64,000 bases of DNA from JAHBVL01 sp963712055. GTDB taxonomy: Bacteria; Chloroflexota; Chloroflexia; Thermomicrobiales; UBA6265. Made by a program: the position numbers and the translations under genes. The notes under the pieces are model-generated. The model ran no database searches, was not told the origin of the DNA, and saw only the letters and a list, made by a program, of their open reading frames with translations. Of this stretch, positions 24,463 to 33,152 are shown piece after piece. The stretch lies in assembly GCA_963712055.1 (NCBI GenBank), contig CAVQGN010000001.1, positions 248,001 to 312,000 on the forward strand, written 5' to 3'. The stretch's first letter is position 1. Each line of letters begins with the position of its first letter.

Positions 24463-26540
24463 ACGTGAGCCTCTTCCCGTTCCTTCGCTTCAGCTTTGAT
24501 GGCTTCTGCGAGATGTTCTGGTACCGGTTGGTGGTGTGCGTACTCGACATCGAAGACACCACGTCCCTGCGTGATCGATCGCAGGTCAGTCGCATACCGC
24601 TGCATTTCGGCGGCTGGGACAATTGCTTCGATCGTGGTATGACCATCATCACCCGGGGTCATCCCGCTGACCTGGCCCCTTTTGCTGTTCAGATCGCTCA
24701 TCACGTCACCAGTGAACGAATCGGGCACATTCACCTGGAGGGTCATCATTGGTTCGAGAAGCGTCGGTTTCGCCATCAGGATGCCCTTTTTGAGCGCTTC
24801 CTTGGCCGCGAGTTTGAACGCCATCTCATTCGAATCGACTGGGTGATAACTCCCATCGAAGAGGGTGGCGCGCAGGTTCACGACTGGATACCCCGCCAAC
24901 GGGCCTGCTTCGAGTCCTTCGCGTACACCTTTTTCGACGGCAGCATAGAAATTGCGCGGTACCGATCCGCCGACTACTCGCTCAGCGAACTCGAAATCGA
25001 CATCGCTGGCTGGCTCTAGTTCGATCCAGACATGGCCATACTGACCTGCGCCACCCGTCTGCTTCTTGTGCTTGTACTCAGACGTCGCTTTCGCGCCAAT
25101 TGTTTCGCGATAGTGAACCCGGGGCAGGCTGGCGTCGACATTGACCCCATATCGGCGCGTCATTCGGTCAATAGCAATCTGGATATGCGGCTCGCCCAGT
25201 CCGGAAAGAATCGTTTCTCCCGTCACTGTATCGCGACTCACCGTCAGCGTTGGGTCTTCCTCGACAATCCGCTGCAGAGCCTGGCCGAGTTTGTCGAGGT
25301 CGGCTTTCGCGTGAGGATGGATCGCCGCGCCATAGTTCGGGTGGGGGAAGGCTATTCGCTCGACTGTCAATGCATGACCTTCTGCGCACAACGTGTCTCC
25401 CGTATGGGAGTCGTTGAGTTTGCTAACCGCGCCAATGTCTCCGGCGACTACCCGATCCGTATCGAGATGGTCCTTGCCGCGGACAAAAAAGAGATGTCCG
25501 ATCCGTTCGTCTGTCTCAGTTGACGCGTTGTAGACCGACGAGTTGGACCTCAGTGTGCCTGAAAGAACCCTGAAATAGCTCAACCGCCCGACGTGCGGAT
25601 CGGCAACCGTTTTGAAGATGACCGCCGCTAGTGGACCGTCTGGATCAGCCACAAGCGTTCCTTTTTCACCGTCGATCGTTGCGGGAACGGTCCGTTCGCT
25701 TGCAGGCGCACCGCTGGTCACGATGAAATCGAGCAATTGCGGGATCCCCTTCAGCGTCGTGGCAGCGCCGCAGAGAACCGGCGTCACTGACCCGGCGCCA
25801 ACGCAATCGTGGAGCGCGGCAATAAGCTGTTCGTCGGTGATGTCGTCATCCTCGAGATACTGCATCATCAGATCTTCATTGTTTTCGGCCACGGCTTCCA
25901 AGAGAATCTGCCGGTAGCGGGCGATATCGTCGGCAAGTTCTGACGGTGGCGGGCCTTCGGTGAATTGGCCGGGATTGTCACCGTCAAAGAAGTACGCCGT
26001 TTGCCGAATCAGGTCAAATATCCCGCGGAAATCGCGTTCGCTTCCGATCGGAACCTGCACTGGCGCGACGGATGGACCAAAAACAGACGCGGCTGATTCG
26101 ATGGACTGGCTGAAGTTGGCGTTCTCGCGATCCATCTTGTTCACAAAAAGAATCCGCGGAAGCTCGAGATCCTCGGCGAGCGACCACGCGGTTTCCGATC
26201 CAACTTCCACCCCGGCCGAAGCATCCAGCACGATCAGCGCTGTGTCTGCGGCCGCCAACGCAGAGATCGCTTCACCAACGAGATCCGCATAACCGGGAGC
26301 ATCGATGACATTAATCTTGGTCTGATCCCATTCGATCGGTGCGACAGCCAGGCTGATCGACATCTGCCGCCTTGCCTCGTCCGGATCGAAGTCGGTGGTG
26401 GTGTTGCCGTCTTCGACTTTCCCGAGGCGGGTGATCGTTTTGGATGAGAACAGAAACGCTTCAGCCAGTGATGTTTTCCCCGCGCCACCATGAGCCAGCA
26501 ATCCGATATTGCGAATGTTCTCTGCTGCGTACTGGTTCAC
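24459..26540 (-). CDS. EF-G-like translational GTPase (EF-G2 type)
   Basis: A 693-residue five-domain protein in the EF-G family. G1 is AHGGAGKTSLAEAF rather than the canonical AHIDAGKTT, G3 is DAPGYADL instead of DTPGH, and G4 is VNKMDREN. Domain IV has ATSEYKHKKQTGGAGQYGHV, and domain V ends with RGVFDVEYAHHQPVPEHLAE. Missing the catalytic His of the DxPGH motif, it belongs with the EF-G-like paralogues whose role in translocation is unsettled. It is first of a coupled pair with the RNase HI-like gene. A leader of roughly 180 nt separates it from a TATAAT element. Confidence 0.88.
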   Translation of the reverse strand: MNQYAAENIRNIGLLAHGGAGKTSLAEAFLFSSKTITRLGKVEDGNTTTDFDPDEARRQMSISLAVAPIEWDQTKINVIDAPGYADLVGEAISALAAADTALIVLDASAGVEVGSETAWSLAEDLELPRILFVNKMDRENANFSQSIESAASVFGPSVAPVQVPIGSERDFRGIFDLIRQTAYFFDGDNPGQFTEGPPPSELADDIARYRQILLEAVAENNEDLMMQYLEDDDITDEQLIAALHDCVGAGSVTPVLCGAATTLKGIPQLLDFIVTSGAPASERTVPATIDGEKGTLVADPDGPLAAVIFKTVADPHVGRLSYFRVLSGTLRSNSSVYNASTETDERIGHLFFVRGKDHLDTDRVVAGDIGAVSKLNDSHTGDTLCAEGHALTVERIAFPHPNYGAAIHPHAKADLDKLGQALQRIVEEDPTLTVSRDTVTGETILSGLGEPHIQIAIDRMTRRYGVNVDASLPRVHYRETIGAKATSEYKHKKQTGGAGQYGHVWIELEPASDVDFEFAERVVGGSVPRNFYAAVEKGVREGLEAGPLAGYPVVNLRATLFDGSYHPVDSNEMAFKLAAKEALKKGILMAKPTLLEPMMTLQVNVPDSFTGDVMSDLNSKRGQVSGMTPGDDGHTTIEAIVPAAEMQRYATDLRSITQGRGVFDVEYAHHQPVPEHLAEAIKAEAKEREEAHV

Positions 26541-26729
26541 GTGTCGCTCCTCGCTAGCGATCGGTTCTCCCGATCACGGGCCACGAAACACGACATCGAC
26601 CGGGGGGTCAAAAGTGTGTTCGCGTCGGATGGTCCATATACGCCGTCTGACCGAAAGAGACATCAATCAGTCGCTTCGCCAGTCGTCCAGCGAAGGTAGG
26701 TCCCGTCGCAGTCTCGCGGTGATGCCGGA

Positions 26730-26735
26730 ATTATA
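26730..26735 (-). promoter_or_regulatory. -10 hexamer upstream of the EF-G-like gene
   Basis: A perfect TATAAT on the minus strand with no good -35. Transcription would start near 26723 and leave a leader of about 180 nt. I found no known riboswitch in that leader; the 246-bp gap holds no convincing gene. Confidence 0.35.
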
Positions 26736-26786
26736 CGGAGAATTGCTCAACGGGGTGGTGCGCTGATCTTCGGCGTACAGCACTTT

Positions 26787-27599
26787 CTATCGCTTGACGT
26801 TCCGGATGGTAATCGCGCGCACACCGTCGAGAGTGAGATGAGGTTTGTGAATCGCACCAGCGGGCGGGCTCGAAGCGACGACATTTGCAAAACCGCCGGT
26901 CAAGAGAATCGAGGTGACGCCCCCGATTTCCGCTGTCTGACGGTCGACCAAACCTTCGATCATCGCCAGGTGACCGAGAACGACGCCCGCCTGAACCGCA
27001 GAAGTGGTGCTTGATCCGATGGCCGAATCGGGCGCTTGAAGCGGCACGGCGTAGAGTCTCGCCGCTCTCCCAGCCAGCGTTTCCAGCGACAATCCGAGAC
27101 CCGGTCCAATTGCTCCGCCCAGGAAAACGCCGTCCGAATCCACGACGTCGACTTTTGTCGCGGTTCCCATATCGATCATGATCACAGAGCCGCGACCAGG
27201 TTTGAACGCAGCAACAGCATTCGCGATCCGGTCCTGCCCGGTTTCGTATGGTTGATCGGTCCCGACTGAAATGCCGAGATCGAGATCCGGGGAAACGGTG
27301 ATAATGTCGCGACCGAGGAACCTGTCAACATACTCCGCCAGATTCCGCGTCACTCCGGGAACGACGGAGGCTAACCCGACAGCGATTGCACGCGTTGATG
27401 CAGAAAGACCGATGAGAGCGCCTGAAACGAGGACATTCCATTCATCAGCAGTCCTGCGGGGATCAGCATCAAAACGGAGCATTTGATCCCATACCCCATC
27501 TGCGCCTTTGTCGACGCCAATATGAACATGCGTATTGCCGACATCGATCGCCATGACATCTACTGTTTCTGGAAGCTTCTTCAATGCCGGTTTCCTCAT
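26787..27599 (-). CDS. coaX: Type III pantothenate kinase
   Basis: Phosphorylates pantothenate, the first step of coenzyme A synthesis; the type III class is an ASKHA-fold enzyme insensitive to CoA. It shows MAIDVGNTHVHIGV (phosphate 1 motif, about residues 16-29), TDQPYETGQDRIANAVAAF (type III signature with the catalytic Asp), MIDMGTATKVDVV (phosphate 2) and GGAIGPGLGLSLETLAGRAA. The length of 270 residues is normal. The ATG at 27599 has GGAA 8 nt upstream; a start at the Met of MAIDVGN would also fit the family. It is divergent from the S41 protease gene. Confidence 0.92.
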   Translation of the reverse strand: MRKPALKKLPETVDVMAIDVGNTHVHIGVDKGADGVWDQMLRFDADPRRTADEWNVLVSGALIGLSASTRAIAVGLASVVPGVTRNLAEYVDRFLGRDIITVSPDLDLGISVGTDQPYETGQDRIANAVAAFKPGRGSVIMIDMGTATKVDVVDSDGVFLGGAIGPGLGLSLETLAGRAARLYAVPLQAPDSAIGSSTTSAVQAGVVLGHLAMIEGLVDRQTAEIGGVTSILLTGGFANVVASSPPAGAIHKPHLTLDGVRAITIRNVKR

Positions 27600-27724
27600 C
27601 TTGCGCGTTCCGCAGGTTCCGTCTCAATGGTCGGTCGCTTGTATCATTCTCGCTGGATCAGTTGCCACCCCGGCAACAACCTGAACCGCATCTTGAACTT
27701 TCCATCGCAAGGGATATCCAACTC

Positions 27725-29026
27725 ATGGACGACAGCACTTCTCAGGAGAATCTGACGCCTCGTTCGCATCTGATCGCAATTCTCGCAGGTGTCGCGGCAC
27801 TTGTTGCAGTCTTGGCGTTTCTTGGAGGCGTCTACTTTCAGGGGGCGGTGCTCGACGATTCCCGGAGTGCGACGAGCGACCAGACCGTGAGCTCGCTTCT
27901 CTCCGACTCTACGGTGGGCGAATCGGTCCCCGAGATGGCTCGTCTCGATCAGGTTCTCGATCTGATTCAGTCTGAATACTACGGCCTGCCTGTGGATCCG
28001 GAAGAACGGGCGGCTTTCTGGTCCCAACTCGAAGAGAAGGCGATCAAAGGCTTGACCAGTGGACTCGATGATCATTCCACGTACCTGATCCCGGTCGAAC
28101 AAAACGCCGCCCGCAATCAGCTCAACGGTACGTATGAAGGAATCGGCGTGTGGGTTTCGACCAGGGACGGATTGGTCGAGATCATTTCCCCGATTCCTGG
28201 TTCTCCCGCCGACAAAGCCGGAATCAAAGCCGGCGACATCATCCTGTCGGTCGATGGCGTACTTGCTGATGTAACCGCTGGATTCGATCCGATGGAAGCC
28301 TTGCTTGGACCGGCTGGGTCCGAGGTCGATTTGCAGATCAAACGGACCGGCGCAAACGATCCGCTCGATTTCACAATCGAGCGTGCCCGGATTCCAAACC
28401 CGGTAGTCGACTACCAATTCGATGAAGAAACGGGTGTGGCTCGCATCGGTATTACTGTCTTCGGCGACAAAACCGCTGATGAACTCGATGCCGCGATTGC
28501 GCGAGCCTTCGACGATGATGCTGTCGGCATCGTGCTCGACCTGCGCAACAACGGCGGCGGCTGGGTGCAGAGTGCGCAGGAAACGATCGGTCGCTTTGTC
28601 AGCCCTGAAAGCGGTCCTGCACTCCTCGAAGACTTCGATGCGGCCGTTGAAGGGGACGAAACGCCATTGCCAATCCTTACTGGGGACGGGCAAACGTGGG
28701 ACAGACCAGTCGTTGTGCTCGTCAATCAAGGCACCGCCAGCGCTTCCGAAATCGTTGCGGGAGCCCTCGCTGACTACGATCGTGCCGAAATCATCGGAAC
28801 CCAGACGTTTGGCAAAGGCTCAGTCCAGAGAGTTCATGATTTTGACGACGGTTCATCGCTCCGCCTCACCTTCGCCGAATGGCTCACACCGAACCAGCTC
28901 ACGATCGAAAACGTCGGATTGACGCCTGACGCCGTCGTCGAGAGTGTGGACGATCCGGATCAGGTCGACGAACAGCTCGACGCCGCCAAGGACGAGATCC
29001 TTCAGGAAAGCCAATCCAATTCCTGA
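27725..29026 (+). CDS. S41-family C-terminal processing protease
   Basis: CtpA/Tsp-like serine protease of 433 residues acting outside the membrane. An N-terminal membrane anchor (LIAILAGVAALVAVLAFLGG) is followed by a PDZ domain (about 125-205, with GIGVWVSTRDGLVEI and AGIKAGDIILSVDG) and the S41 core (about 225-410). Catalytic Ser is in NQGTASASEIVAG and Lys in QTFGKGSVQ. The start at 27725 is chosen because AAGGGA lies about 10 nt upstream and the anchor follows at once; the ORF upstream has no conserved sequence. Such proteases remove damaged or tagged envelope proteins. Confidence 0.93.
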   Translation: MDDSTSQENLTPRSHLIAILAGVAALVAVLAFLGGVYFQGAVLDDSRSATSDQTVSSLLSDSTVGESVPEMARLDQVLDLIQSEYYGLPVDPEERAAFWSQLEEKAIKGLTSGLDDHSTYLIPVEQNAARNQLNGTYEGIGVWVSTRDGLVEIISPIPGSPADKAGIKAGDIILSVDGVLADVTAGFDPMEALLGPAGSEVDLQIKRTGANDPLDFTIERARIPNPVVDYQFDEETGVARIGITVFGDKTADELDAAIARAFDDDAVGIVLDLRNNGGGWVQSAQETIGRFVSPESGPALLEDFDAAVEGDETPLPILTGDGQTWDRPVVVLVNQGTASASEIVAGALADYDRAEIIGTQTFGKGSVQRVHDFDDGSSLRLTFAEWLTPNQLTIENVGLTPDAVVESVDDPDQVDEQLDAAKDEILQESQSNS

Positions 29027-29047
29027 TTTGGTTATTCCAGCCATTTG

Positions 29048-29101
29048 TTAACAAACTGATAACCTCGCCATTACCGATCGGTAACGGCGAAAGCCTACAT
29101 T
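29048..29101 (+). promoter_or_regulatory. Pho-box-like direct repeat and -10 for pstSCAB-phoU
   Basis: Four hexamers lie exactly 11 bp apart on one face of the helix: TTAACA (29048), ATAACC (29059), ATTACC (29070) and GTAACG (29081). After 9 more bases comes TACATT (29096-29101) as a -10. This matches the geometry of PhoP/PhoB-type boxes, in which direct repeats replace the -35. The predicted start of transcription falls at about 29109, on an ATG of a 17-codon frame without a Shine-Dalgarno. Confidence 0.6.
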
Positions 29102-29239
29102 CTTCTCATGCAGACGAGGGGGACGTCACTCGGCTGTGTCGGGTTCGGGGCCGATCTGCGCCGCTGAACGACGGTTTGAGATATGTCGGGCTTTTGCGTT
29201 GTGAGGTCCGATCGATGAAAGAGAAGTGGAGTTTCAAGG

Positions 29240-30259
29240 ATGGCGACCGGAATGGCGAAGCGAAAGACGATTGGATTGATCGGAATGATCGTCCTGATGG
29301 CGAGTTTGATCATGTCTTCTGTGGCCTCCGCCCAGGACGCTACACCGATGCCCTATGAGCCGACGGTTGATCTCGGGTCACTTTCCGGCACAGTCGTGTC
29401 CGATGGTTCCTCGACTGTGGGACCGATCACGGAAGCGGTAGCCGAAGAGTTCGCCGCTATGGCTTCTGGAGTGCAGGTTGAGGTCAGCATTTCCGGCACG
29501 GGCGGAGGCTTCAAGCGCTTCTGTGCTGGCGAGACCGATGTCCAGAACGCATCTCGCGCGATCAGCGAAGACGAGATGCAGTTGTGTGCTGAAGCTGGTG
29601 TCAACTACTACGAATTCGAAGTTGCCTATGATGGCATCGCCATCGTGGTCAATCCTGAGAACGACTTCGTCGAGTGCCTGACCGTCGATCAGTTGGCGCA
29701 GATGTGGGGACCAGACGCCTCCGGCACCAAGTGGTCGGACATCGATGCGTCTTGGCCAGAGGAAGAGATTGCTCTCTACGGTCCGGGAACGGATTCCGGC
29801 ACCTTTGATTATTTCACCGGCGAGATCAACGGCGAAGAAGGCGTCTCGACCACCGATTTCACCCCGTCCGAGGATGACAACGTTCTCGTCGAAGGTGTCG
29901 CTGGCGACTCGAACGCGCTTGGCTTCTTCGGTCTCGCCTATTTCGAGCAGAACCAGGACCGGTTGAAGCTGGTCGCTGTTGACGGTGGCAATGGCTGTGT
30001 TTCGCCGAGCCCCGAGACGGTCCAGGATTTGACCTACATTCCGCTCTCCCGACCTCTTTTCGTCTACGTCAATGCCGAGAGCCTGACGCGACCTGAGGTT
30101 CAGGAGTTCATGCGCTTCTACATCGCCAACACTGCGGAGCTTTCTCCGGAAGTTGGGTATGTCGCTTCGCCGATTGATGTGTACGTTGCCGACCAGGCCA
30201 GCCTGGAAGCAGCAATCGCCGGCACCGGAACGCCAGACGGTCCGAACGCCGCGAGCTAG
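29240..30259 (+). CDS. pstS: Phosphate ABC transporter substrate-binding protein
   Basis: A 339-residue secreted phosphate-binding protein. The signal peptide covers about residues 1-32 (hydrophobic MIVLMASLIMSSVASA, cleavage before QDA), with no lipobox cysteine. Phosphate-contact motifs are VVSDGSSTVGPIT, then ISGTGGGFKRFCAGETD and PGTDSGTFDYFTGE. The C-terminal Thr/Pro/Gly-rich tail is short. GGAG lies about 8 nt before the ATG at 29240. It heads the pst operon, and a hairpin follows its stop. Confidence 0.95.
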   Translation: MATGMAKRKTIGLIGMIVLMASLIMSSVASAQDATPMPYEPTVDLGSLSGTVVSDGSSTVGPITEAVAEEFAAMASGVQVEVSISGTGGGFKRFCAGETDVQNASRAISEDEMQLCAEAGVNYYEFEVAYDGIAIVVNPENDFVECLTVDQLAQMWGPDASGTKWSDIDASWPEEEIALYGPGTDSGTFDYFTGEINGEEGVSTTDFTPSEDDNVLVEGVAGDSNALGFFGLAYFEQNQDRLKLVAVDGGNGCVSPSPETVQDLTYIPLSRPLFVYVNAESLTRPEVQEFMRFYIANTAELSPEVGYVASPIDVYVADQASLEAAIAGTGTPDGPNAAS

Positions 30260-30276
30260 GTTCGAATGCCAAGAGA

Positions 30277-30303
30277 AGGCGGGGGTGAGAGCCCCTGCCT
30301 TTT
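30277..30303 (+). terminator. Hairpin after pstS (attenuator)
   Basis: AGGCGGGGG pairs with CCCCTGCCT across a short loop and runs into TTTT. Its place after the binding-protein gene fits partial termination or mRNA protection that keeps PstS in excess over the membrane parts. Confidence 0.65.
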
Positions 30304-30366
30304 CGGCTATCTGACTTCTGATTGTCAAAACGCAATGCATCGTAGTAGGCGTCGAGGGGAGCAACC

Positions 30367-30399
30367 ATGGCAAATGGGTTTTACGGGTTGGAAGGCTGA
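30367..30399 (+). CDS. 10-residue mini-ORF coupled to pstC
   Basis: ATG at 30367 lies 5 nt after GGGGAG and opens a frame MANGFYGLEG whose TGA (30397-30399) overlaps the pstC ATG as TGATG. The arrangement suggests re-initiation on pstC after translation of the short frame. No domain is recognisable, and the peptide itself may have no role. Confidence 0.4.
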   Translation: MANGFYGLEG

Positions 30400-31364
30400 T
30401 GGGCGCAGAAATTACGGCTCCGGATCCTCTGGCGACTGGGTCGGGACGAAGCGAGGTCAACTACGGGCTTCTGAAGCGCCAGCATTTCGTCGAGAAGTCC
30501 GCTGGAATCCTCCTGCTGGTCTGCGCGACGGTTTCCGTTGCGACCACCATCGGCATTGTCGTCGTACTTCTCGCAGAAGCTGTCCTCTTTTTCCAGGACG
30601 TCCCCATTGCTGAGTTCCTCTTCGGAACCACCTGGACAGCGCTCTTCTCCGGCGAGCAACAGGAGTTTGGCGTTCTCCCGCTGGTTTCGGCGACATTGAT
30701 GGTCACCGTGCTGGCCATGGTCGTTGCGGTTCCCGTCGGCTTGATGACTGCGATCTATCTAAGCGAATACGCATCTGAACGCGTCAGGTCAATTGTCAAG
30801 CCAGTTCTCGAGCTACTTGCCGGAATCCCGACGATCATCTACGGCTATTTCGCGTTGACTTTTATCACGCCGAGCATTCTCAAGAAGATCTGGTCTGACA
30901 CGAGTGTGTACAACATCCTTGCTGCGTCGATCGCGGTCGGAATCATGATCATTCCTCTGATCGCATCACTTTCGGAAGACGCGTTGCGATCAGTCCCCCG
31001 GGCGATGCGAGAAGGAGCCTACGCGCTCGGAGCGACACGATTCGAAGTCGCGGCAAAAGTTATCGTTCCTGCTGCGCTCTCGGGTATCGTCGCTTCGTTT
31101 ATCTTGGCCGCGTCTCGTGCGATTGGCGAAACAATGATCGTGGCCCTTGCTGCTGGTTCGAAAGCGCAGATGGCACGAAATCCTCTCGATCCGGCCCAAC
31201 CAATGACCGGATTCATCGTTCAGGTGGTTTCCGGCGATGTCATCACTGGAAGCACGGTCTACCTTTCGCTCTTCGCCGTTGGAATGCTGCTTTTCGTCAT
31301 GACGCTGGTTCTGAACATCTTCAGCTACTGGTTCGTGCAGCGATTCCGGGAGGAATACGAATGA
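30399..31364 (+). CDS. pstC: Phosphate ABC transporter permease
   Basis: A 321-residue inner-membrane permease with six main hydrophobic helices. The first is ILLLVCATVSVATTIGIVVV, and the PstC-type segment LAGIPTIIYGYFALTFITP lies mid-protein. The cytosolic EAA-like loop is in REGAYALGATRFEVAAKVIVP, with ASRAIGETMIVALAAGS after it. It ends FREEYE overlapping the pstA start by 4 bp (ATGA). It forms the channel heterodimer with PstA. Confidence 0.94.
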   Translation: MGAEITAPDPLATGSGRSEVNYGLLKRQHFVEKSAGILLLVCATVSVATTIGIVVVLLAEAVLFFQDVPIAEFLFGTTWTALFSGEQQEFGVLPLVSATLMVTVLAMVVAVPVGLMTAIYLSEYASERVRSIVKPVLELLAGIPTIIYGYFALTFITPSILKKIWSDTSVYNILAASIAVGIMIIPLIASLSEDALRSVPRAMREGAYALGATRFEVAAKVIVPAALSGIVASFILAASRAIGETMIVALAAGSKAQMARNPLDPAQPMTGFIVQVVSGDVITGSTVYLSLFAVGMLLFVMTLVLNIFSYWFVQRFREEYE

Positions 31365-32266
31365 GCCTGCCAACGACCCCGATGCCAATCAATCCCGAGC
31401 CAGTTGATGATTCTGGACTAAGTCGTCGACAGAAATGGGCTGGTGGTTGGAGAGTTGTATTCATCGGCGCGACTTCATTCACGCTGATCATTCTTGCTGT
31501 TCTCTTGTGGTACATCATTAGCCGCGGCTGGGACTGGTTGAGCTGGGGTTTGCTGACGAATCCTCCTTCCCGAAAACCCGAGATCGCCGGACTCAATATC
31601 GCGATCTACGGGACGCTCTGGATCATCTCACTGACTATCCTGGTTGCCTTTCCACTCGGCCTCGGCGCAGCGATCTATTTGCAGGAGTACGCTCCGAAAA
31701 ACCAGTTCACGAAAGCCTTGCAGATCAACATCTCCAACCTTGCCGGTGTGCCCTCGGTTATCTATGGACTGCTGGGACTTGGCATCTTTGTCGAATGGCT
31801 GGGTCTTGGACGCGTTGTTCTTTCAGGTGCACTCACTATGGCGCTTCTGAGTCTTCCGGTCATTATTATCTCGGCGCAGGAAGCGCTAAAGGCGGTCCCA
31901 TGGTCGCTACGTGAAGCCGCCTACGGTGTGGGTGCGACACGATGGCAGGTCACCGTCTCGCACGTGCTGCCTGCTGCGATTCCGTCAATTCTGACCGGGG
32001 TTATCTTGGCTGTCTCACGTGCTATCGGAGAAACCGCTCCGCTGCTGGTGGCTGGAGCAGCCGGTTTCGTCACGCAGCGGCCTAGCGGATTCATGGACTC
32101 CTACACGACAATCCCCATCACGATCTACGGTTGGATGGCGCGACCGCAAACTGAGTTCCGCGATCTGGCCGCGGCCGGAATCATTGTGCTGATGGTCATT
32201 CTGGTATTGCTTAATTCCGTGGCGATCGCGCTGCGGCAACGGTTTAGCGCAAGGACTCGCTGGTAA
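31361..32266 (+). CDS. pstA: Phosphate ABC transporter permease
   Basis: A 301-residue permease partner of PstC. Helix 1 is VFIGATSFTLIILAVLLWYI, LAGVPSVIYGLLGLGIFVEWL is the family core, and the coupling loop is REAAYGVGATRWQVTVSHVLP, followed by AVSRAIGETAPLLVAGAAG. The start overlaps pstC by 4 bp and the stop lies 1 bp before pstB, so the three genes are tightly coupled. Confidence 0.94.
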   Translation: MSLPTTPMPINPEPVDDSGLSRRQKWAGGWRVVFIGATSFTLIILAVLLWYIISRGWDWLSWGLLTNPPSRKPEIAGLNIAIYGTLWIISLTILVAFPLGLGAAIYLQEYAPKNQFTKALQINISNLAGVPSVIYGLLGLGIFVEWLGLGRVVLSGALTMALLSLPVIIISAQEALKAVPWSLREAAYGVGATRWQVTVSHVLPAAIPSILTGVILAVSRAIGETAPLLVAGAAGFVTQRPSGFMDSYTTIPITIYGWMARPQTEFRDLAAAGIIVLMVILVLLNSVAIALRQRFSARTRW

Positions 32267-32267
32267 C

Positions 32268-33116
32268 ATGGTTGCAACATCGAACACACCATTTCTCGGA
32301 ACGGCGAAACCAACTTTGTCTGCGATGAACGAAGCGCGAGATTCTGAAGAAACGACCAATGTGATCGAGATCAGGGATCTCAATGTCTTTTACGGCGACT
32401 TTCACGCTGTCGGTGATGTCTCCTTCGACGTGCCCAAGAATCGGATCACTGCGTTGATTGGACCATCTGGTTGCGGTAAGAGCACGGTGTTGCGATGCAT
32501 CAATCGGATGAACGATCTGGTGCCGACCGCCAGGGTCGAGGGCACGATCAACTATCATGATTACAACATCCTCCAGCCGGGAGTCGATCCGGTCAGTGTC
32601 CGTCGCCGGATCGGGATGGTGTTCCAGAAGCCGAATCCCTTCCCGAAAAGCATCTATGACAATGTTGCCTGGGGGGCGAAAATCAACGGTATCAAGGGGA
32701 ATACGGATGAGATCGTTGAGGATTGTTTGCGCCGGGCCGCGTTGTGGGATGAAGTTCACGACAAATTGCAGCAGAGCGGTCTCGCGCTTTCTGGTGGTCA
32801 ACAGCAGCGCCTGTGTATTGCCCGGTCACTCGCCAACAATCCCGATGTCATCCTGATGGACGAACCGTGCAGCGCCCTGGATCCTATCTCCACTCTTCGT
32901 ATCGAAGACCTGATGCGAGAGCTGGCGAACGACTATACGATCGTGATCGTTACGCATAACATGCAGCAGGCGGCCCGAGTTTCAGATCAGACAGTCTTTT
33001 TCTCGCTTGGCGAAGACCGAATGGGCATTCTGGTCGAAGCCAGCCCAACGCGCGAGATCTTCACCAACCCGCGTGACTCCCGTACCGAGGACTACATCAC
33101 CGGCAGATTCGGTTAA
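32268..33116 (+). CDS. pstB: Phosphate ABC transporter ATP-binding protein
   Basis: The 282-residue ATPase of the phosphate importer. Walker A is IGPSGCGKSTVLRCINRMND, the PstB-specific region is MVFQKPNPFPKSIYDNVAWG, the signature is LSGGQQQRLCIARSL, Walker B is VILMDEPCSALDP, and the switch His is in VIVTHNMQQAARVSD. The N-terminal 25 residues before VIEIRDLNVFYGDFHAV are an unconserved extension; a start at the Met near residue 18 (SAMNEARDSEET) cannot be excluded. Confidence 0.95.
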   Translation: MVATSNTPFLGTAKPTLSAMNEARDSEETTNVIEIRDLNVFYGDFHAVGDVSFDVPKNRITALIGPSGCGKSTVLRCINRMNDLVPTARVEGTINYHDYNILQPGVDPVSVRRRIGMVFQKPNPFPKSIYDNVAWGAKINGIKGNTDEIVEDCLRRAALWDEVHDKLQQSGLALSGGQQQRLCIARSLANNPDVILMDEPCSALDPISTLRIEDLMRELANDYTIVIVTHNMQQAARVSDQTVFFSLGEDRMGILVEASPTREIFTNPRDSRTEDYITGRFG

Positions 33117-33152
33117 TCCTTCAGCGACAGCCTGGCACGAAAGGACCCGTGA

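Noticed and set aside
26541..26786. Riboswitch in the leader of the EF-G-like gene
   Set aside because: The leader is long, but I could not fold it into any known riboswitch class and found no terminator-antiterminator pair.
27644..28729. 361-residue minus-strand frame opposite the S41 protease
   Set aside because: It is antisense to PDZ and catalytic motifs and has no recognisable fold.
29378..30460. 360-residue minus-strand frame opposite pstS
   Set aside because: The plus strand encodes an unmistakable phosphate-binding protein; the antisense frame crosses the pstS hairpin and the start of pstC.
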